Part shown: positions 25,884 through 39,246 of the stretch, in pieces | How the letters are laid out: each line of letters opens with the position of its first letter | How positions within the stretch are numbered: position 1 is the first letter of the stretch | Source: Xylocopilactobacillus apicola | GTDB lineage: Bacteria; Bacillota; Bacilli; Lactobacillales; Lactobacillaceae | Direction: 5' to 3' | Length of the DNA: 64,000 bases | NCBI RefSeq assembly: GCF_033095985.1 | Contig: NZ_AP026802.1 | Location: 124,001 to 188,000 of the forward strand | Position numbers and translations under genes: made by a program | The notes under the pieces: generated by a model | Told to the model about the DNA's origin: nothing | Databases searched by the model: none | What the model saw: only the letters and a program-made list of their open reading frames with translations

Positions 25884-26639
25884 TTAGTTTAAATGTTCAA
25901 GATATTTTCTAATTAAAGTATCGATGCAGAGGTTTAGGGGCAAAAAAGAGTAGATCTTATTATTGTGAATCGGATTTTTGATCAATGTGGAGAAATAAAA
26001 GAGATTATAATCAGCCAAGCGGACGAGAGTGTTATTGGAGAAAGCGGTAATACTGATGATTCGTGATTGTTTCAGTTTAAACATTTCCAAAATATCAATT
26101 AACTCTTGAGATTCTCCGCTGTGAGAAGATACAATTAAGCAATTTCGATCAGTAATAAGCGGAATAATTGATTCGAGTTCACTTTTGCCCGAAAGATAAA
26201 CAACGCGTTTGTTGCCAATACTCATTAGATTTCTTGAAAGTTCTTTAATACAATTTTGATTTGAATGACCGGTGCCATAGCAATAAATGAAATCAGCGTA
26301 ATCCAAAACTTTAAAAATTGCCGAAAAATTTACTTGCTGCAGCAGGCGCTCAGTTTCTTGCAGATCTTTTTTTTGAGCTTCGATGAGGTCTGAATTCGGG
26401 AGTTTGTTATATTGCGTAGATTCAGCTTTTATTTTGACTTTGAATTCAGCAAAACTTGAGTACCCTAGTTTTTTGATTAGTTTTGAAATAAAAGATTTCG
26501 AAAGGTGGACGTTAATCGCGAGGTCTTGAATTTTAAGTCCTGTTAACAGAGCTTTGTTTTTATACATATATTCAACTACTTGCTTTTCGTTATAGTTGAG
26601 TTTATTTTTAGTAGCAATAATTCTCTGTTCAAAACTCAT
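25884..26639 (-). CDS. RpiR-family transcriptional regulator
   Basis: The 251-residue protein has an HTH_6 domain (IQDLAINVHLSKSFISKLIK) and a SIS domain (FIYCYGTGHSNQ, LIVSSHSGESQELIDILEMF). It is the last gene of a minus-strand group made of EIIC (27507), the tyrosine-phosphatase-like gene (26686) and this regulator, with gaps of 17 and 46 bp. It probably responds to a sugar phosphate made by that system and controls the group. Confidence 0.8.
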   Translation of the reverse strand: MSFEQRIIATKNKLNYNEKQVVEYMYKNKALLTGLKIQDLAINVHLSKSFISKLIKKLGYSSFAEFKVKIKAESTQYNKLPNSDLIEAQKKDLQETERLLQQVNFSAIFKVLDYADFIYCYGTGHSNQNCIKELSRNLMSIGNKRVVYLSGKSELESIIPLITDRNCLIVSSHSGESQELIDILEMFKLKQSRIISITAFSNNTLVRLADYNLFYFSTLIKNPIHNNKIYSFLPLNLCIDTLIRKYLEHLN

Positions 26640-26685
26640 CTGATTCCCCCATTTTTTACTATCATACTGGGATTTGTTAGGAGAA

Positions 26686-27489
26686 TCAAGTTAAATAATA
26701 GTTGCGAAAATTATTAATGAAGTTTTGATCCAAATTAAATGTTTTTGTTAAGTAACTTAATATTGTTCCGTCGCGTTTTTTCATTTCGTCAATGGCAGCT
26801 CTCATGACCGATGCTCTTGTGTCCATTGCCCGAAAAAGATACTTCAAGACCTGTTGATTGTCGGTGTAGAGCCGGTACTCATTCATTCGTTGATTGTTAC
26901 GAGTGTTGTTGTAGCGGCTAGTTAAAAGATAATCTTGAACTACAGTTTCTTCATCAACACCTAACAGCAGTAGAACCAAAGCAGATCCATAACCGGTCCG
27001 ATCTTTTCCACCCCGACAGTGTTGCAAAGAGATTAGCTCAGGACTGCTGCCAAGGAGTTTGATCATTTGAGCATATACTTGTTGAGAGTAAGGGGTATTT
27101 ACGTAGTTAAGAATGCTTTGCTTCAAAAAATCAGTCGAGGTATCTAATTTTCCGGCTTCCTCAAGCTCGATTAACTTGTTAATCTTCTCGCGATCAGTTG
27201 TGAGATCACCACTAGCAATTGCAGCAATTTCGTCTTCTGGCGATAAAATAACGGTCTTGGCGCCAGAGATTGGTCGGTTGGGCCTTTTTTGTCGCTCAGC
27301 CGCGCTGCGGTAATCAATAATCAAATTAATTCCTAAAGCTTCTAATTTTTGCTGGTCTTGGCGGGATAGATTAAATAAATCATCTGAACGATATAATTTA
27401 TGAGTTTTAACTGTTCTACCGTCTGCACTTTGATATCCCCCAAGGTCGCGGGTATTGAAAGTGCCGTCTAATTTAATTAAATGTTCCAA
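26686..27489 (-). CDS. Tyrosine-phosphatase-family protein in a PTS operon
   Basis: The 267-residue protein belongs to the Y_phosphatase3 type (PF13350). It has FNTRDLGGY at the N-terminus and the P-loop HCRGGKDRTG (about residue 157) with catalytic Cys and Arg. It ends with the helical region DYLLTSRYNNTRN and a MRAAIDEM segment. Known members dephosphorylate phosphotyrosine, phosphoinositides or other small phosphates. Placement between an EIIC gene and an RpiR gene, repeated in a second operon at 36551-37333, suggests that it dephosphorylates a sugar phosphate or a regulator linked to this PTS. That is inference. Confidence 0.8.
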   Translation of the reverse strand: MEHLIKLDGTFNTRDLGGYQSADGRTVKTHKLYRSDDLFNLSRQDQQKLEALGINLIIDYRSAAERQKRPNRPISGAKTVILSPEDEIAAIASGDLTTDREKINKLIELEEAGKLDTSTDFLKQSILNYVNTPYSQQVYAQMIKLLGSSPELISLQHCRGGKDRTGYGSALVLLLLGVDEETVVQDYLLTSRYNNTRNNQRMNEYRLYTDNQQVLKYLFRAMDTRASVMRAAIDEMKKRDGTILSYLTKTFNLDQNFINNFRNYYLT

Positions 27490-27506
27490 TGTTTGTGCTC
27501 CGATGA

Positions 27507-28757
27507 TTAAGATAATTTTTCTTCTTTTAAACTTTGGCGATTCAGGAATTTAATAAATGGATAATACAGAAGCATTATTAGGATCATTTGGACAATTTGT
27601 AGTAATCCGGTTCGCCAGTCGCCAATAACTAGTCCGCTGAGAAATGGGATATTCCAAGGGAAGGTGACGCCATTGGCGCGAGGAATTAGGTTAAGCACCG
27701 TTGAGATATAAGCAATTGCAATTGACATTACGGGTGCTAAACACATTGGAATAAATAGAACGGGATTTAAGACCATCGGAATTCCAAATTTCATCGGTTC
27801 ACTAATGCCGAAAAATCCAGGCACTATGGCAATTTTACCGACTTCTTTTAAATGTTTACTGTGACAAACCATCAGTAGCAAAAGAGCGAGAGCGAAATGC
27901 CGCGGTCCTTTTAAGGTATTAATAAAACTCATCGTCATAATATTTGGAAGAGCCTTCCCGGCGGTATAAGCTGCTAAATTTTGCATCTCAAGGGGTTGGT
28001 ATAAAGTATAGAGGATGGCAGAAGTTGTTAAACTGCCATGAATTCCAAAGAACCAAAGAAATTCAGAGAAGAACATCAGGAATAGGAGGGTCCAAATCGA
28101 ACTTCCTAAGTGTTTCAAAGGGGTTTGAAGAACAGTATAGATAAGATCATGAATATTACCAAAAGAAGTGAACTTCAGGCAGCCAGAAACTAATAAAGTA
28201 ATCGCTCCAATGATAATGCCAGGGATTAATGAAGTAAATGAATTAGCAATACTGGGCGGGACGTTGTCAGGCATTTTAATAGTAATATTTTTCTTGGTTA
28301 AGAAGTGATAAAACCAGGTCACGCAAAGGGCGACGATCATTGCCACGAACATTCCTTTCGAGCCTAAATAGCTGATCTCGATGGCGTTGACTTTGCCGTT
28401 GAAAACTCCCAGAGGAGTCAGGATAAAAAAAGACATTACTGAAATTAAAATTGAAGCGACCAGATCGCTTTTCATTAATGAAGACATTTCATAGGAAAGA
28501 GCAATTAGGACATAAACTGAAATCAAGTCAGTGGTCATTGTCGAGCCAATTTTAATTAACGGGGTAATTCCAGCATGATCAATGAATTTTTGGTAAGCTG
28601 GGATTCCCAAATTGGATAAAATTGCACAAATTGAACCGACCATTGTTACTGGCAGAATTTTGATCATCCCGTTAGCAATTGATTTGATGATCAAGTTTGA
28701 TGAGAATTTTCCCATTACAGCGGTCAGTTTATCGGTAAAGGGCACTTTTGTTTCCAT
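27507..28757 (-). CDS. PTS EIIC permease, lactose/cellobiose family
   Basis: This is a permease of about 416 residues with ten or so helices, FFGIHGSLTTSAILY and GFFGISEPMKFGIPMVLNP, where the loop has SEP instead of the usual NEP. I set the start at the ATG at 28757 (METKVPFTDKL). GGAGG lies ten bases upstream, while the longer frame from 28850 would include a cre-like site in coding sequence. It heads the operon EIIC - phosphatase-like - RpiR. No EIIA or EIIB gene is close by. Confidence 0.85.
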   Translation of the reverse strand: METKVPFTDKLTAVMGKFSSNLIIKSIANGMIKILPVTMVGSICAILSNLGIPAYQKFIDHAGITPLIKIGSTMTTDLISVYVLIALSYEMSSLMKSDLVASILISVMSFFILTPLGVFNGKVNAIEISYLGSKGMFVAMIVALCVTWFYHFLTKKNITIKMPDNVPPSIANSFTSLIPGIIIGAITLLVSGCLKFTSFGNIHDLIYTVLQTPLKHLGSSIWTLLFLMFFSEFLWFFGIHGSLTTSAILYTLYQPLEMQNLAAYTAGKALPNIMTMSFINTLKGPRHFALALLLLMVCHSKHLKEVGKIAIVPGFFGISEPMKFGIPMVLNPVLFIPMCLAPVMSIAIAYISTVLNLIPRANGVTFPWNIPFLSGLVIGDWRTGLLQIVQMILIMLLYYPFIKFLNRQSLKEEKLS

Positions 28758-28800
28758 GGTTGATTTTCCTCCATCTAAATTTACTAGGTTCAGCATAATC

Positions 28801-28814
28801 TGAAAGCGCTTCAA
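28801..28814 (-). promoter_or_regulatory. cre-like site upstream of the EIIC operon
   Basis: TGAAAGCGCTTCAA resembles the CcpA site TGAAAGCGCTTTCA with one base missing. It lies about 45 bp before the EIIC start, which suggests glucose repression of this operon. Confidence 0.5.
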
Positions 28815-28985
28815 AATAAATAGAGGAGTCTTGTTTATCAAGGGCTTCAATTTAAATCATAAGTTTCTATTTCGTAGAATAGTTTCCGTGATGTCGCTTG
28901 GTGTGACCCCAAATAGTAAACATAATATTGTGAGGTGAGAGAACGGAGATTTTCAAATAATAGCAGCGGGGATTGATGGTAATTT

Positions 28986-29165
28986 TTGGAACGGATCAAA
29001 GACACGCTGGATTATACCAAATATATCAAAATTATCGATCTAATTTCTCAATCAATGCGAGAAGATTTAGGTGAAATAGAGCCTGAACAATTTTCTTTAG
29101 ATCTGGGACGAATCATTGACGGTGTTAAAAACGATCCCTGGTTGGAGAAACGAAAAAATGCGTAA
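28986..29165 (+). CDS. Short hypothetical ORF, possibly a gene remnant
   Basis: A 59-codon frame starting with TTG reads as a soluble, acidic helical protein fragment (for example SMREDLGEIEPEQFSLDLGR). The amino acid composition looks coding, but there is no ATG and no ribosome binding site. I do not recognise it. It may be the end of a decayed gene. The surrounding 28851-28985 and 29166-29241 show nothing else. Confidence 0.25.
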   Translation: MERIKDTLDYTKYIKIIDLISQSMREDLGEIEPEQFSLDLGRIIDGVKNDPWLEKRKNA

Positions 29166-29241
29166 GCTAGATATACCCACGTTATGAGTCAAGGAAATAA
29201 CAGTTAAATTATATTCAGTGTGATTCAAAAAATGGACAATT

Positions 29242-29502
29242 ATGCCGCTGGAGTTAATCAGAGATGAATTTATAATTATCAAAAAAGATGATTACGATCG
29301 AGATCTCAAACAGCACTCTAAGAAATCAGTGGACTACATTTGTGCAACTTGCGGGATTAAATTCCTACTATATAACTATAATTCTAATTCATCCACTTTG
29401 AAGTTGATTGAAGAAATCATTAAGTTGTATGGTATTTATAAAAAAATTAATTACTTTCGTATCATCGAAGTGAATCATCACATTCTTTTTACGAGAAACT
29501 AA
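29242..29502 (+). CDS. Hypothetical protein, 86 residues
   Basis: This frame opens with MPLELIRDEF and contains a CATCG pair of cysteines at about residues 34-37, then a lysine- and isoleucine-rich helical end. There is no good ribosome binding site and no recognised family. It lies alone upstream of an EIIC operon on the same strand. It could be a small real protein or a remnant together with the short frame at 28986-29165. Confidence 0.3.
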   Translation: MPLELIRDEFIIIKKDDYDRDLKQHSKKSVDYICATCGIKFLLYNYNSNSSTLKLIEEIIKLYGIYKKINYFRIIEVNHHILFTRN

Positions 29503-29540
29503 TTTGCTGTTAATAAGTATTTTTATCTAAATTTGTTTTA

Positions 29541-29592
29541 TTGCCCTCCCTTAAGAAATCGGTTACAATGTTAATGTGAGAGCGTTTTTATT
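29541..29592 (+). promoter_or_regulatory. Probable promoter with cre-like site before EIIC/ROK/GH1 operon
   Basis: TTGCCC (29541-29546), a 16-bp spacer and TACAAT (29563-29568) form a plausible promoter. TGAGAGCGTTTTTA (from 29576) is a weak match to a CcpA site, with two mismatches in the consensus positions. An AAAGGAG site follows before the ATG. Confidence 0.4.
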
Positions 29593-29619
29593 TTTAGGAT
29601 TTAGAACAAAGGAGAAAAA

Positions 29620-30936
29620 ATGCAAGAATGGATCAACAATAAGATGTTGCCGGTTGTCATGAAGTTTGCTAACAATAAGATTGTAAGCTCCATGAAAAAC
29701 GGTTTGATTTACACGATGCCTTTGACGATTGTCGGATCGCTATTTATGCTACTATCCAATTTCCCAGTCCCAGCGGTATCAAATTATTTTATGAAGACTG
29801 GTTGGACGCTCTGGTTTTCTCAGGTAACAGGGGCGACTTACGATATCATGTCTTTGGTTGCGGTGTTTGCAATTGCTTATCAATGGGTTAAAGAGGATGG
29901 TTTTGATGGATTGCCAGCTGGAATTTTAGGGCTTGTGGCATATGTTATTACGCTTGATCCCACTAAGCCATTGATCGATAAAGGTAGTCAAAAGGTTTTG
30001 GGAACGGTGACAGGTGTGATTGACAAAACTTGGTCGGGAGGCCAAGGGATGATTGCAGCTATTATTATCGGCGCTTTAGTCGGCTGGGCGTACTCTTTCT
30101 TTTTAAAGCGCGATATTCGAATTAAACTACCTGAACAAGTTCCGGCAAACGTGAGTGGAGCTTTTACCGCATTGATACCAGCTGCCGTAATTATTACGAG
30201 CGCTTTTGCGGTTTACATTTTCTTCAATGCGGCATTTCATATGACAATGGTGTCAGCAATTTATAAAGTTATCCAGACTCCTCTACAGGGTATGACAGAT
30301 AATGCTGCGGGATTCTTTGCCTATATCTTCTTAATTTCATTTCTTTGGTTCTTTGGGATTCACGGGGCAGTTGTGGTCGGAGGAATCTTAGGACCAATTG
30401 TCACTGCTTCGACGCTTGAAAACGTCAAGATCTTTCAACAAGGCGGACAAGCAGCTCTAGAAGCCCATGGTCATATCTTTATTGAACCCTTGCTTTCGCA
30501 ATTTGCAACAGTTTCTGGGTCAGGATTTACCATTGGTCTTGTAATTTATATGTTGTTTTTCGGAAAATCAGCAATCTTTAAGCAGTTAGGCCGGCTAGCA
30601 ATTGGACCTGCACTTTTCAATATTAATGAACCAATTCTATTTGGAGTTCCAATTGTTTTGAATCCACTACTTGCAATTCCTTTTATCGTTACACCACTGG
30701 TGACGGGGATGCTAACATATGCGGCAGTAGCTTTACACTTTTTGCCAGTTCTTTCAGGCGTTCAGGTTCCGTGGACCACGCCAGTGTTGTTCTCTGGTCT
30801 AATTGTCGGCGGGTCTCAAGGCTGGAAGTTCATGCTGTGGCAAGTGCTGCTAATTGTAATCTCTTGTGCAATTTGGTTCCCATTTGCGAGAATTCAAGAT
30901 CGGCAAAATCTCCTTCAAGAACAAGGTAAAGCGTAG
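29620..30936 (+). CDS. PTS EIIC permease, lactose/cellobiose family
   Basis: The 438-residue permease has about ten helices, the FFGIHGAVVVGGIL motif and FNINEPILFGVPIVLNPLLA with the conserved Asn-Glu-Pro. It heads a three-gene operon with a ROK kinase and a GH1 gene that now carries a nonsense codon. It should import a beta-glucoside. EIIA and EIIB must be supplied from another locus. Confidence 0.9.
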   Translation: MQEWINNKMLPVVMKFANNKIVSSMKNGLIYTMPLTIVGSLFMLLSNFPVPAVSNYFMKTGWTLWFSQVTGATYDIMSLVAVFAIAYQWVKEDGFDGLPAGILGLVAYVITLDPTKPLIDKGSQKVLGTVTGVIDKTWSGGQGMIAAIIIGALVGWAYSFFLKRDIRIKLPEQVPANVSGAFTALIPAAVIITSAFAVYIFFNAAFHMTMVSAIYKVIQTPLQGMTDNAAGFFAYIFLISFLWFFGIHGAVVVGGILGPIVTASTLENVKIFQQGGQAALEAHGHIFIEPLLSQFATVSGSGFTIGLVIYMLFFGKSAIFKQLGRLAIGPALFNINEPILFGVPIVLNPLLAIPFIVTPLVTGMLTYAAVALHFLPVLSGVQVPWTTPVLFSGLIVGGSQGWKFMLWQVLLIVISCAIWFPFARIQDRQNLLQEQGKA

Positions 30937-30963
30937 TAGTAGCTAAATATGAGGAGTATGATT

Positions 30964-33341
<2,378 letters not shown>

Positions 33342-33351
33342 ATTACAAAAA

Positions 33352-33382
33352 AGCTTCTCAAATTCAATGGGAAGTTTTTTAA
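33352..33382 (+). terminator. Terminator after the EIIC/ROK/GH1 operon
   Basis: GCTTCTC and GGGAAGT pair (with a G-U) around a 9-base loop, followed by a T run. Confidence 0.65.
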
Positions 33383-33475
33383 TGTTTTTTTCTTTGAAAC
33401 ATTTATTTCTCTTGGTAATTTTCGAAGCTGGGTTAAAATTAAAGAAAAACATTTATGAAAGTCAGGAGTCGGTTA

Positions 33476-34981
33476 ATGAACTACATTATTGGCATTGACG
33501 TGGGGACGACGAACACGAAGGCAGTTCTCTATGATCTCAATGGGCATCTTTTGGCGAAGGCCTCTCGAAGTTATCGTCTTTATCAAGACGAGATTGATCA
33601 GGCAGAAGAAGATCCAGAGGAAATATTTCAAGCGGTAGTTGAAGTGCTTCAGGCGGTTATTAAATGTGCGGGGGTTGAAGCTCAGAATATTTTAGCTATC
33701 TCCTGGTCTGCTCAGCAACACAGCCTTTTAGCGCTTGATCAAAACTTTAAGCCGCTTACGAGGGTGATTACTTGGGCAGATAATCGTGCGATGTCAGTGA
33801 CTCAGAAATTTAAAAATAGCGGTCAGGGCCTTAAATTTTATCACTCGACGGGCTTGCCCATTCATCCAATGGGTCCGATTTACAAATTATTTTGGTTAAA
33901 AGAAGTTGATCCAGAATTATTTAGACGCACATCTTACTGGGTTGGCATTAAAGAATACATAATTTGGCGTTTGACTGGTCAATTGCAAATTGACGAATCC
34001 ATGGCTGCTTCAACGGGCTTGTTTAATTTAAATAGTTTGCAGTGGGATCAAGATATTTTAAAAACTGTGGGCGTTAGAGAAAGTCAATTGCCAGAAGTCG
34101 TGCCGATTACGGCGGCGATTAGCGGAGTTCACTTGGAAATTTCGCGCCAACTGGATTTAAATCCAGCGATCAAGATCGTGATGGGTGCAACAGACGGTGC
34201 CTTGTCAACGCTAGGTATCGCTGGCACCCAAGAAAAAACTTTGACAATTAACGTTGGAACTTCAGCGGCAGTGAGAGAGGTAGTGGATCAACCAATTCTT
34301 GATTCGGATGCGCGGTTATTTTGTTATCCGATCGTCAAGGGAAAATATTTGGTTGGCGGGCCAATTAACAACGGCGGGATCGTTTTTAATTGGGCAAGAG
34401 AAACTCTATTAGATGGTGAGGCTCAGGCCTTTGACGAGGTGATCAAACTCGCCTGCTCAGCGCCAGCGGGATCTAACGGTTTAATTTTTTATCCGTATTT
34501 AGGAGGCGAGAGAGCACCTTTGTGGGATGCCGATGCGCGGGGAACTTTTGTCGGGCTTAATCGAAATCACAGCAAGGCGGATTTAATTCGTTCAGTGATG
34601 GAGGGCATAATTTTCAACGTTTATCTGGTTGCCCAAGCAACTAAGCTTGATTATACCAAAATTCTCGCTACCGGCGGATTCGTTCAGTCAGATTTAAGTG
34701 CCCAAATTTTAGCCGATGTTTTTGAACAAAGAATCTCAATTCCAACTGACAGTGAGGCCGGATGTTTTGCAGCAATGTTTATCGCTCGTTTGAGTTTAGG
34801 ATTTGCAAAAGAACTGTCAGATATCAGTAATAATTTTGGATCCGAAAAACAATATCTCCCAGCGGATAAGATTACAGATTCTTATCGGGAACTAAAGCAG
34901 ATTTTTATCAGATTTGCTAAAAATAATACTAATTTAGATCATGCCCTTGCTGATTATCAAAGGAAATATCACAAACTTTAA
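33476..34981 (+). CDS. gntK: FGGY-family carbohydrate kinase, probable gluconokinase
   Basis: The 501-residue protein has the FGGY N-terminal phosphate-1 motif GIDVGTTNTKAVLYD. It also has SAQQHSLLALD, WADNRA, the GATDGALSTLG loop, and a C-terminal domain with YLGGERAPLWD and ILATGGFVQSD. The pattern is closest to GntK-type gluconate kinases, though xylulokinase-like activity cannot be excluded. The start at 33476 has AGGAG seven bases upstream; the frame from 33455 would swallow that site. It stands alone between two GH1 operons. If it is a gluconokinase, oxidised sugars may be fed into the pentose phosphate pathway. Confidence 0.75.
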   Translation: MNYIIGIDVGTTNTKAVLYDLNGHLLAKASRSYRLYQDEIDQAEEDPEEIFQAVVEVLQAVIKCAGVEAQNILAISWSAQQHSLLALDQNFKPLTRVITWADNRAMSVTQKFKNSGQGLKFYHSTGLPIHPMGPIYKLFWLKEVDPELFRRTSYWVGIKEYIIWRLTGQLQIDESMAASTGLFNLNSLQWDQDILKTVGVRESQLPEVVPITAAISGVHLEISRQLDLNPAIKIVMGATDGALSTLGIAGTQEKTLTINVGTSAAVREVVDQPILDSDARLFCYPIVKGKYLVGGPINNGGIVFNWARETLLDGEAQAFDEVIKLACSAPAGSNGLIFYPYLGGERAPLWDADARGTFVGLNRNHSKADLIRSVMEGIIFNVYLVAQATKLDYTKILATGGFVQSDLSAQILADVFEQRISIPTDSEAGCFAAMFIARLSLGFAKELSDISNNFGSEKQYLPADKITDSYRELKQIFIRFAKNNTNLDHALADYQRKYHKL

Positions 34982-35042
34982 ACAAGATTGTTTTATTTTC
35001 AAAAACACAAATCTTAAGATAAACCGTCAATTAAGGTGGTAA

Positions 35043-35071
35043 TATGTTAAACTCTGGTGTAAACGTTATCA
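35043..35071 (+). promoter_or_regulatory. cre site and probable -10 of the GH1/phosphatase/EIIC operon
   Basis: TGTAAACGTTATCA (35058-35071) fits the CcpA consensus TGWAANCGNTNWCA at every position. TATGTT (35043-35048) just upstream is a plausible -10 element, so a bound CcpA would block transcription start. Confidence 0.7.
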
Positions 35072-35090
35072 CGAATGAGGGGGATATTAA

Positions 35091-36539
<1,449 letters not shown>

Positions 36540-36550
36540 GGAGCTAGAAA

Positions 36551-37333
36551 TTGAATTTAGTTAATTTTCGTGATTTAGGCACACTGGTTTCAAGTGATGG
36601 ACGGCCAGTTAAAACCAAACGACTTTTGCGTTCTGGCGAGCCCGTAGCTCTTGATCCAGATACGCAAGAAAGCCTAGTAAAAGATTATCATTTAACACAA
36701 ATTATTGATTTTAGAGGACCTAAAGAGATTAAAGAGCGGCCTGATACCGTACTTCCAGGCGTTAAAATGGTTAATCTAGATATTCAGCACGGGACCAAAG
36801 CTAATGGGGTCAGCTTAAGTGACTTAGCAAAAATCGGAAAGTCCGATTACGTCGATCAACATATGATGAACGTTTACGAAGATATGGTCATAAATCCTAA
36901 TCCGCAAAATTGTTATCGTGATTTTCTAAATTTGCTTTTAGAAAATCGTGAAGGTGCGACTTTGTTTCACTGTTTTGCAGGTAAAGATCGGACTGGATAT
37001 GCTGCCGCTTTAATCCTTTGGTTATTAGATGTTAGTGATGAACAAATTATGCAGGACTATTTAGCCACTAACGAAAACCGTAAGACCGCAAATGAACAAA
37101 TTTTAAATGATTATCGCAAACAAGGATTTAGCGAAGAAGCGGTGCAGGCTTTGTCAATTTCGCTTTATGTTAAAGCTAAATATTTGAAATGTGCTGAAAA
37201 ATTAATTAAGGACAATTATGGGGATGTTCAGAATTACGCTGAAAAAGTTCTTGATTTTGATTCAGGCAAAGTAAGTAAATTAAAAGAATTGTATTTAGGA
37301 GAAGAGAACAGTGGGACAGAAAGAAAAAAGTAG
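36551..37333 (+). CDS. Tyrosine-phosphatase-family protein in a PTS operon (second copy)
   Basis: The 260-residue protein has VNFRDLGTLVSSDGRPVK at the N-terminus and the P-loop HCFAGKDRTG at about residue 140. QDYLATNENR follows the P-loop. It is related to the protein at 26686-27489. It starts with TTG at 36551, after an AAGGAG site. It overlaps the downstream EIIC by 23 bases, so its production is tied to the permease. Two independent pairings of this family with EIIC genes suggest a functional link to PTS sugar handling. The substrate is unknown. Confidence 0.8.
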   Translation: MNLVNFRDLGTLVSSDGRPVKTKRLLRSGEPVALDPDTQESLVKDYHLTQIIDFRGPKEIKERPDTVLPGVKMVNLDIQHGTKANGVSLSDLAKIGKSDYVDQHMMNVYEDMVINPNPQNCYRDFLNLLLENREGATLFHCFAGKDRTGYAAALILWLLDVSDEQIMQDYLATNENRKTANEQILNDYRKQGFSEEAVQALSISLYVKAKYLKCAEKLIKDNYGDVQNYAEKVLDFDSGKVSKLKELYLGEENSGTERKK

Positions 37334-38615
37334 TTTTTTAAACGAAAAATTAATTCCCTTTTTTAACAAAATCGCAGGCTCTCGTCATTTGATTGCTTTA
37401 CGTGACGGGATGACGGCGGCTGTACCAATGATTATTATTGGTTCAATTTTTATGATGATTGGTCAATTTCCAATTAAGAGTTACCAGACATTTATGACTC
37501 AGACGTTTGGGGCAAACTGGGCGACGATCGTGCAGTATCCAACGAACGCTTCATTTCATATCATGGGTTTAATTGCCGTTGCGGGGATTTCTTATAATTT
37601 GGCAAAAAGTTATAAGATAGACGCATTTTCCAGCATGATTGTGGCAATTGGTGCGTTCATTTTAACAATTCCAATGCAAATTGATAAAAAAGGAGCTCTA
37701 TGGATTCCTTTGAAACTGTTAGATTCATCAGGATTATTTATCGCATTGATCGTCGGCTTATTTGTGACGGATCTGTATGTTTGGTTGGTACATAAGAATT
37801 TAACGATCAAAATGCCCGATACCGTTCCGCCAGCAGTTAGTAATTCGTTTGCTTCACTGTTTCCTGGCGCAATCGTCTTAATCGTAGTTTGGTTAGTGCG
37901 TCTCGGAGTGGAAGCAACTCCAATGAAGAGTATTCCTAATGTGATTACTTTCTTCTTGCAAGCTCCACTAGGTCATTTGACAAATACTTTAGGTGGGGCG
38001 TTAGTTATTGAGTTTATTGTTAGTTTTCTATGGCTTTTTGGGATTCACGGAGCCAATACTTTAACCGGAATTACATCGCCAATGTTACTTGCAGCATTAG
38101 CTGAAAATGCTTCTGCTCAAGCTGCTGGCAAACCATTACCAAACATTGTAACTAAGCAGTTTTTTGAAATTTTTATCAGAATTGGTGGTTGTGGGGCAAC
38201 TTTAGGTTTAGCACTTATGATTGCTTTTATGTCGCGAAGTAAAGAGTTTAAAGTACTTGGAGAATTAGTGGTTGGACCGGCAATATTTAATATTAATGAA
38301 CCGATCGTCTTCGGGTTGCCAATTGTTTTGAACTACAAAATGGCGATCCCTTATATCTTGGCGCCGCTTAGTAATGTTGTGATGACTTATACGTCGATGA
38401 AATTTGGTTGGGTGGCAAGAACTTTTGGGGTCATGGTACCATGGACCACTCCACCGCTTCTTTCGGGCTACTTATCGACCGGCCATATCTCGGGTGCGGT
38501 TTTACAGCTAGTAGAGATAATTGTAGATGCGATGATTTATTTCTTCTTCTTTAAGAGTATGGATAATGACAAAGTAAAAGAAGAAGCAGCGGCAGAGGCA
38601 GCCTTACAAGCCTAA
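37311..38615 (+). CDS. PTS EIIC permease, lactose/cellobiose family
   Basis: The 434-residue permease has ten or so helices, WLFGIHGANTLTGI and FNINEPIVFGLPIVLN. It starts with GTG, with AGGAG ten bases upstream inside the phosphatase gene. It is the last gene of the operon, followed by a strong terminator. No EIIA or EIIB is encoded nearby. Confidence 0.9.
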   Translation: MGQKEKSSFLNEKLIPFFNKIAGSRHLIALRDGMTAAVPMIIIGSIFMMIGQFPIKSYQTFMTQTFGANWATIVQYPTNASFHIMGLIAVAGISYNLAKSYKIDAFSSMIVAIGAFILTIPMQIDKKGALWIPLKLLDSSGLFIALIVGLFVTDLYVWLVHKNLTIKMPDTVPPAVSNSFASLFPGAIVLIVVWLVRLGVEATPMKSIPNVITFFLQAPLGHLTNTLGGALVIEFIVSFLWLFGIHGANTLTGITSPMLLAALAENASAQAAGKPLPNIVTKQFFEIFIRIGGCGATLGLALMIAFMSRSKEFKVLGELVVGPAIFNINEPIVFGLPIVLNYKMAIPYILAPLSNVVMTYTSMKFGWVARTFGVMVPWTTPPLLSGYLSTGHISGAVLQLVEIIVDAMIYFFFFKSMDNDKVKEEAAAEAALQA

Positions 38616-38620
38616 TTAGA

Positions 38621-38655
38621 AACCTGATTGTGGCGTGAGCTCAATCGGGTTTTTA
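38621..38655 (+). terminator. Terminator after the GH1/phosphatase/EIIC operon
   Basis: AACCTGATTG and CAATCGGGTT form a 10-bp stem with one G-U pair, followed by a T run. The stretch 38656-38947 behind it holds no gene that I can see. Confidence 0.85.
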
Positions 38656-38947
38656 CTTAAAACACAAATTTAGGTATTCAGTAGCGATATTTAAATGATG
38701 ATTCGTTTTGATAATATCATCAGTGACTTTTTAACGGACATTCATGGCTTTTTTCAGTGGTATTCCTGTTAAAAAAAGATTTTGCAACTACAGATATTGC
38801 TGGGTATAATTACATGACTGCTCGTTTTTTATTAACCCAACTTTAGATATGAAACGCAATATTTTAGCTATTATTAGAAAAGTTATCATACCTAGTGATA
38901 AGTTGAAATTGATTAATGAGTAGAAAAATGGTTGATGGAGATTAGAT

Positions 38948-39208
38948 GTGGAAGATAGTAAATTTATAAAAATTTTGGGTATTGCAGCAGCTGTGATGGC
39001 GATTTTGATGTACGTTTCTTATTTGCCGCAAATTATGGACAATTTATCAGGTGCTAAAGGTAATCCATTGCAGCCCCTTGTAGCAATGATTAACTCTACT
39101 TTATGGTTTATATATGGAATTGGAAAAAAACCACGAGATTTTTCAATCGCCGTGGCAAATTTTCCTGGAATTATTTTTGGAGCTATAACATTTTTGACAG
39201 CCATTTAA
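38948..39208 (+). CDS. SemiSWEET sugar transporter
   Basis: The 86-residue protein has three transmembrane helices, with YVSYLPQIMDNLSGAKGNP at the end of the first and the substrate-binding asparagine in AMINSTLWFIYG. This is one MtN3/saliva repeat; such proteins work as dimers that let sugars equilibrate across the membrane. It starts with GTG and has GGAG upstream. In this region it may export or import the unphosphorylated sugar that the PTS pathway yields. It is followed by two RpiR regulators. Confidence 0.88.
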   Translation: MEDSKFIKILGIAAAVMAILMYVSYLPQIMDNLSGAKGNPLQPLVAMINSTLWFIYGIGKKPRDFSIAVANFPGIIFGAITFLTAI

Positions 39209-39246
39209 CAAGCTGATTGTTATATTGAATGTGAGGATATTTTTTT

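Noticed and set aside
29576-29589. Independent strong cre site before the EIIC/ROK/GH1 operon
   Set aside because: Two consensus positions mismatch; kept only as a weak note within the promoter entry.
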